Positions 32,339 to 35,281 of a DNA stretch of 35,281 bases are shown piece by piece; within the stretch, counting starts at the first letter, position 1, and each line of letters starts with the position of its first letter. Location of the stretch: positions 1 to 35,281 of the forward strand of contig JBCCHD010000036.1 of the NCBI GenBank assembly GCA_039028935.1. The letters run 5' to 3'. The translations under genes were made by a program, and so were the position numbers. The stretch is from Pseudomonadota bacterium. GTDB lineage: Bacteria > Pseudomonadota > Gammaproteobacteria > Steroidobacterales > SZUA-146. Under the pieces are notes generated by a model. That model made no database searches. It was not told the DNA's origin and saw only the letters and a list, made by a program, of their open reading frames with translations.

Positions 32339-33418
32339 TTACTGATGAAGCATCGCGACACGAACCCGTTTCGAAATGCCACACACCAACTCATACGGAA
32401 TTGAATCGGCACTGTCAGCGATGATCTCAACCGATAATCCCTGACCCCATAACACCGATTTATCCCCCTCTTTGACGTCGGTTTGAGGACCAAGATCCAC
32501 GGCAATCATATCCATTGAGACTCGACCGATCAGTGGATAGCGTTGGCCGTTCACTAAGACAGGCGTGCCACTTTTGGTACGCCACGGATACCCGTCGCCA
32601 TACCCCACCGCTATAATGCCGATGGTGGTGTCAGCGGGCACCGTGTAGGCGCCGGCGTAGCCAACGGTCTGGCCTGACTTGACCGGTTTGACGGCAATCA
32701 CTCGAGACCATAACGTCATCACCGGTTTCAGCCCAAGATCTTCACCGGTTTTGCCTTGAATTGGCGAGATGCCATACAGCATGGCACCGGGTCGAACCCA
32801 ATCGGCATGACTGTCTGGGTAATTTAAGATACCCGCCGAATTGGCAAACGTGCAATCGCCGGCGATGTCTTTGGTGTTGGCAAACTGGGCTATTTGAGCC
32901 TGACTCATGGTGGGATCGGCAAGATCCGCTGACGCGAAATGACTCATAATGCGCAGAGGTTTCTTCACACATTTTAATGCCGTTAGTCGCGCTACGATCG
33001 AGGGCAATTTGGACGGATCAAAGCCCAGTCGATTCATGCCGGTGTCAATTTTTATCCAGGTAATGAAACGGCCAACACCGGTGTACTGTTCCAATGCCGC
33101 AAGCTGGTCTTCACGGTGCACCACAATTTCCAGATTGTACATCGACGCGATACCCAACTCGCGCGGCCGCATGACCCCTTCAAGCAACACGACCGGCTTG
33201 TTGATGCCCGCGTAACGAACATCCATCGCCTCACTGATTCGTGCCACGGCCAGCGCGTCGACCGAATCAAGGGCACGCGCCACCTGTTCGATACCGTGGC
33301 CGTATGCATTGGCCTTAATAACCGCCATCACTTTACTACGAGGAGCTAACTGACGAACGACGGAAAGATTGTGCTGCAGCGCCTGACGATTAATGTCGGC
33401 GCAGGCAAACGCAGTCAT
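32339..33418 (-). CDS. alr: Alanine racemase
   Basis: Alr interconverts L- and D-alanine for peptidoglycan synthesis. The 359-residue length and motifs are standard: the PLP-binding Lys35 in VIKANAYGHG near the N-terminus, WIKIDTGMNRLG (about 120), RPGAMLYGISP (about 215) and the second catalytic Tyr in TVGYAGAYTVP (about 254). The start ATG overlaps the dnaB stop by ATGA, so it is translationally coupled to dnaB, as in many gammaproteobacteria. There is no sign that it belongs to the peptide pathway. Confidence 0.95.
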   Translation of the reverse strand: MTAFACADINRQALQHNLSVVRQLAPRSKVMAVIKANAYGHGIEQVARALDSVDALAVARISEAMDVRYAGINKPVVLLEGVMRPRELGIASMYNLEIVVHREDQLAALEQYTGVGRFITWIKIDTGMNRLGFDPSKLPSIVARLTALKCVKKPLRIMSHFASADLADPTMSQAQIAQFANTKDIAGDCTFANSAGILNYPDSHADWVRPGAMLYGISPIQGKTGEDLGLKPVMTLWSRVIAVKPVKSGQTVGYAGAYTVPADTTIGIIAVGYGDGYPWRTKSGTPVLVNGQRYPLIGRVSMDMIAVDLGPQTDVKEGDKSVLWGQGLSVEIIADSADSIPYELVCGISKRVRVAMLHQ

Positions 33419-34818
33419 GAGAAGCTCATCGCCTCTTCGGCGAGTCGATCGGGCGCGTAGTTGCGGAAACGCGTGAACTGACCGTGGAAGGACAACAGCA
33501 CATCACCGGTGGGACCGTTACGTTGTTTGGCGATGATGATATCAGCCATGCCTTTGCGCGGCGTCTCTTGGTCGTACACTTCTTCACGGTAGATGAACAT
33601 GATGACATCCGCATCCTGCTCGATGGCGCCCGACTCTCGCAGGTCGGACATGACCGGTCGCTTGTCGGTGCGCTGCTCTACCGATCGGTTGAGCTGCGAC
33701 AGCGCAATGACCGGCACTTCGAGCTCACGGGCCAGCGCCTTGAGACCGCGAGAGATCTCAGAAATTTCATTGGTGCGGTTTTCCGTACTGCCCGACACCT
33801 GCATAAGCTGCAAGTAATCCACTACGATCAGACCCAACCCATGCTCTCGCTTAAGCCGTCTTGCTCGCGCCCGAATTTCGGTGGGACTCAATGCCGGTGT
33901 GTCGTCGATAAACATCGGCGCGGCCGACATCCATTTGACGGCACTGTGAATGCGCGGCCAGTCTTCTTCCGAGAAATTACCCGTACGCAACTTGCTCTGC
34001 CCCACTTGCGCAAGACTTGAAATCAGTCGAAAACTCAGCTGCTCCGCAGACATCTCCATACTGAAAATAGCGGTCGGCACCGCCGCATCGACGTTCTCTT
34101 GAATGACTGGCGCCAGGGCCGCGTGCTCGGCGATATTCATCGAGAAACTGGTCTTACCCATCGACGGTCGCCCAGCGACAATGATGAGGTCGCCCGGTTG
34201 CAGCCCCGCTGTCATGCGATCCAGGTCGTGAAAACCAGTCGAAACGCCGGTGATATCGCCGTCGGAGCGATACAGATCATCCAGCTTATCCAGCGCGCCG
34301 GGCATCACCTCTTTGAGCGACACAAAACCGGACCCCTGACGCTTGCCGCTTTCAGAAATCTCAAACACTTTGCGCTCGGCCTGATCAACCAGTTTGCCAA
34401 CGGGCTCGCCGGTCGACTCGTGCGCCAGATCCGCAATCTCGCCGCCTACTTGAATCAGCTTGCGAAGCAAGGCGCGATCTCGAACGATATTGGCATAGGC
34501 GCGTATGTTCGCCGCGCTCGGTGTGTCTTTCGCCAACTCGCCAAGATAGCCCAAGCCACCGATCTCATTCAGTGTGCCGTGGCTATCCAGATGCTGAGAA
34601 ATTGTGACGACATCGATCGGCTGAGTGCGTTCGGCCAGTGCGTATATGGCGTCGAACACCAAGCGGTGATCGTGGCGGTAAAAATCGTCCTTGGTGACGA
34701 TGTCGGCGACCTTGTCCCAAGCGGTGTTATCCAGCATCAAACCACCCAAAACACTGCGCTCGGCTTCGAGCGAGTGTGGCGGCGTGCGAAGTGTGCCCAT
34801 TGCGGCATCACTCTCCAC
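33415..34818 (-). CDS. dnaB: Replicative DNA helicase DnaB
   Basis: The 467-residue hexameric replication-fork helicase. The N-terminal domain begins with [19 protein letters not shown], and the C-terminal RecA-like domain has the Walker A motif GRPSMGKTS (about 217-225), a Walker B-like [10 protein letters not shown] (about 330) and [12 protein letters not shown]. The length is typical and there is no intein. The start could be GTG 34818 (used here) or ATG 34800, which removes six residues. It sits between rplI and alr, the classic order, and overlaps alr by 4 bases. Confidence 0.96.
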   Translation of the reverse strand: MESDAAMGTLRTPPHSLEAERSVLGGLMLDNTAWDKVADIVTKDDFYRHDHRLVFDAIYALAERTQPIDVVTISQHLDSHGTLNEIGGLGYLGELAKDTPSAANIRAYANIVRDRALLRKLIQVGGEIADLAHESTGEPVGKLVDQAERKVFEISESGKRQGSGFVSLKEVMPGALDKLDDLYRSDGDITGVSTGFHDLDRMTAGLQPGDLIIVAGRPSMGKTSFSMNIAEHAALAPVIQENVDAAVPTAIFSMEMSAEQLSFRLISSLAQVGQSKLRTGNFSEEDWPRIHSAVKWMSAAPMFIDDTPALSPTEIRARARRLKREHGLGLIVVDYLQLMQVSGSTENRTNEISEISRGLKALARELEVPVIALSQLNRSVEQRTDKRPVMSDLRESGAIEQDADVIMFIYREEVYDQETPRKGMADIIIAKQRNGPTGDVLLSFHGQFTRFRNYAPDRLAEEAMSFS

Positions 34819-35047
34819 AAAATACTGGTCTTCTGGATTCAGAATCGGTCCCCAAGAAATCGATCAGTTTGATCAACAAACACGATGAGCTAGTGTGCCA
34901 AAATTCTCTGCCCATCGCATGATGCAGTACGCCAGAGTCAGCGTGGACGGGTACGCCCGAGTCCTATCCTATTGAAATGACGATGTCACAGCGAGCGCGC
35001 TCGGCTCAAAACGCCGTGTGTCGAATCAAATAGGTTCGTAAACCGGC

Positions 35048-35078
35048 CGCCCGCCCCTCAATATTTGAGGGACGGGCG
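35048..35078 (-). terminator. Stem-loop after rplI
   Basis: A 14-base stem (35048-35061 with 35065-35078, one G-T wobble) closes a 3-base loop, about 15 bases downstream of the rplI stop. There is only a short T-run further on, so it is either a weak or Rho-assisted terminator, or a processing or attenuation point between rplI and dnaB. The remaining bases up to the dnaB start show no gene. Confidence 0.6.
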
Positions 35079-35093
35079 CCGTGTAGTGAGGAC

Positions 35094-35281
35094 TTACTCG
35101 TCTGCGACGATATTGAGCGTAACCGGTATGGTGACGTCCGTGTGCAGATGAATTTCGATCTCGTGCTCGCCGACAACGCGCAGCGGCCCTTCAGGTAATC
35201 GAACTTCGCTGCGGAACACTACATTCTTGTAATGTAGTATTCTCCAAATGGCGTGGAAATTTATAGTGGAATTTGTACGGA
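35094..35281 (-). CDS. rplI: 50S ribosomal protein L9 (C-terminal fragment, edge of window)
   Basis: The last 38 or so codons encode a clear L9 C-terminus: [20 protein letters not shown], then LHTDVTIPV and IVADE before the stop. The order rplI-dnaB-alr supports it. The frame stays open to the right edge, but upstream of SEVRLPEG (beyond about 35214) it no longer resembles L9: the expected GSVGT and DIADAL segments are missing and the DNA becomes AT-rich. Either the gene is interrupted there or the end of the sequence is chimeric. Confidence 0.85.
   Translation of the reverse strand, partial: RTNSTINFHAIWRILHYKNVVFRSEVRLPEGPLRVVGEHEIEIHLHTDVTIPVTLNIVADE

Overview
The window looks like chromosomal DNA of a gammaproteobacterium of moderate GC, without taxon-specific markers that would place it further. 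The left edge carries the end of ypjD followed by a CorB/YfjD-type CNNM protein, and the right edge carries rplI, dnaB and alr; both are familiar gammaproteobacterial gene orders. ribB sits behind a clear FMN riboswitch. There is no rRNA, tRNA, CRISPR array or recognisable insertion sequence.

Layout. 1-2482 (+): ypjD end, corB-like gene, two small lipoprotein genes. 2593-3942 (-): radA. 4100-8288 (+): a phospho-signalling trio (CHASE2 receptor Ser/Thr kinase, PP2C phosphatase, two-FHA protein), closed by a terminator. 8377-8763 (+): ridA. 8795-12460 (-): ribB with riboswitch and promoter, a Rieske oxygenase, queD, a GFA-family protein and a DUF3052 protein. 12624-30543 (-): a nine-gene nonribosomal peptide operon. 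30908-31624 (+): a divergent Sfp-type phosphopantetheinyl transferase. 31796-32065 (-): a small glycine-zipper membrane protein. 32339-35281 (-): alr, dnaB and the end of rplI.

The peptide operon is the unusual part. A stand-alone prolyl-type adenylating enzyme, a carrier protein and an acyl-CoA-dehydrogenase-like flavoprotein form the set known to make pyrrole-2-carboxyl thioesters from proline. The first elongation protein is C-A-PCP-E. Its A domain has an asparagine-like specificity code and is interrupted between motifs A8 and A9 by about 340 residues holding two zinc-knuckle-like Cys pairs and a PP-loop (SGGKDS) domain resembling N-acetyl-sugar amidotransferases and thiolation enzymes. 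The second module has its A domain broken at the same A8/A9 point, but into separate proteins: C-A(N), then a free guanidinoacetate-methyltransferase-like enzyme, then A(C)-PCP-E, joined by two ATGA overlaps. The last module is C-PCP-TE without an A domain, and its TE has Cys in place of the nucleophilic Ser and Asn in place of the usual Asp. A HupE/UreJ-type metal permease is encoded inside the operon.

Reading these together (inference): the line may start with pyrrole-2-carboxylate, add a D-Asn-derived residue whose side-chain amide is turned into an amidine or thioamide, add a second D-residue subject to N-methylation, and release the product through an atypical thioesterase. The permease raises the possibility of a metal-binding product. 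No exporter, TonB receptor or regulator lies in the window.
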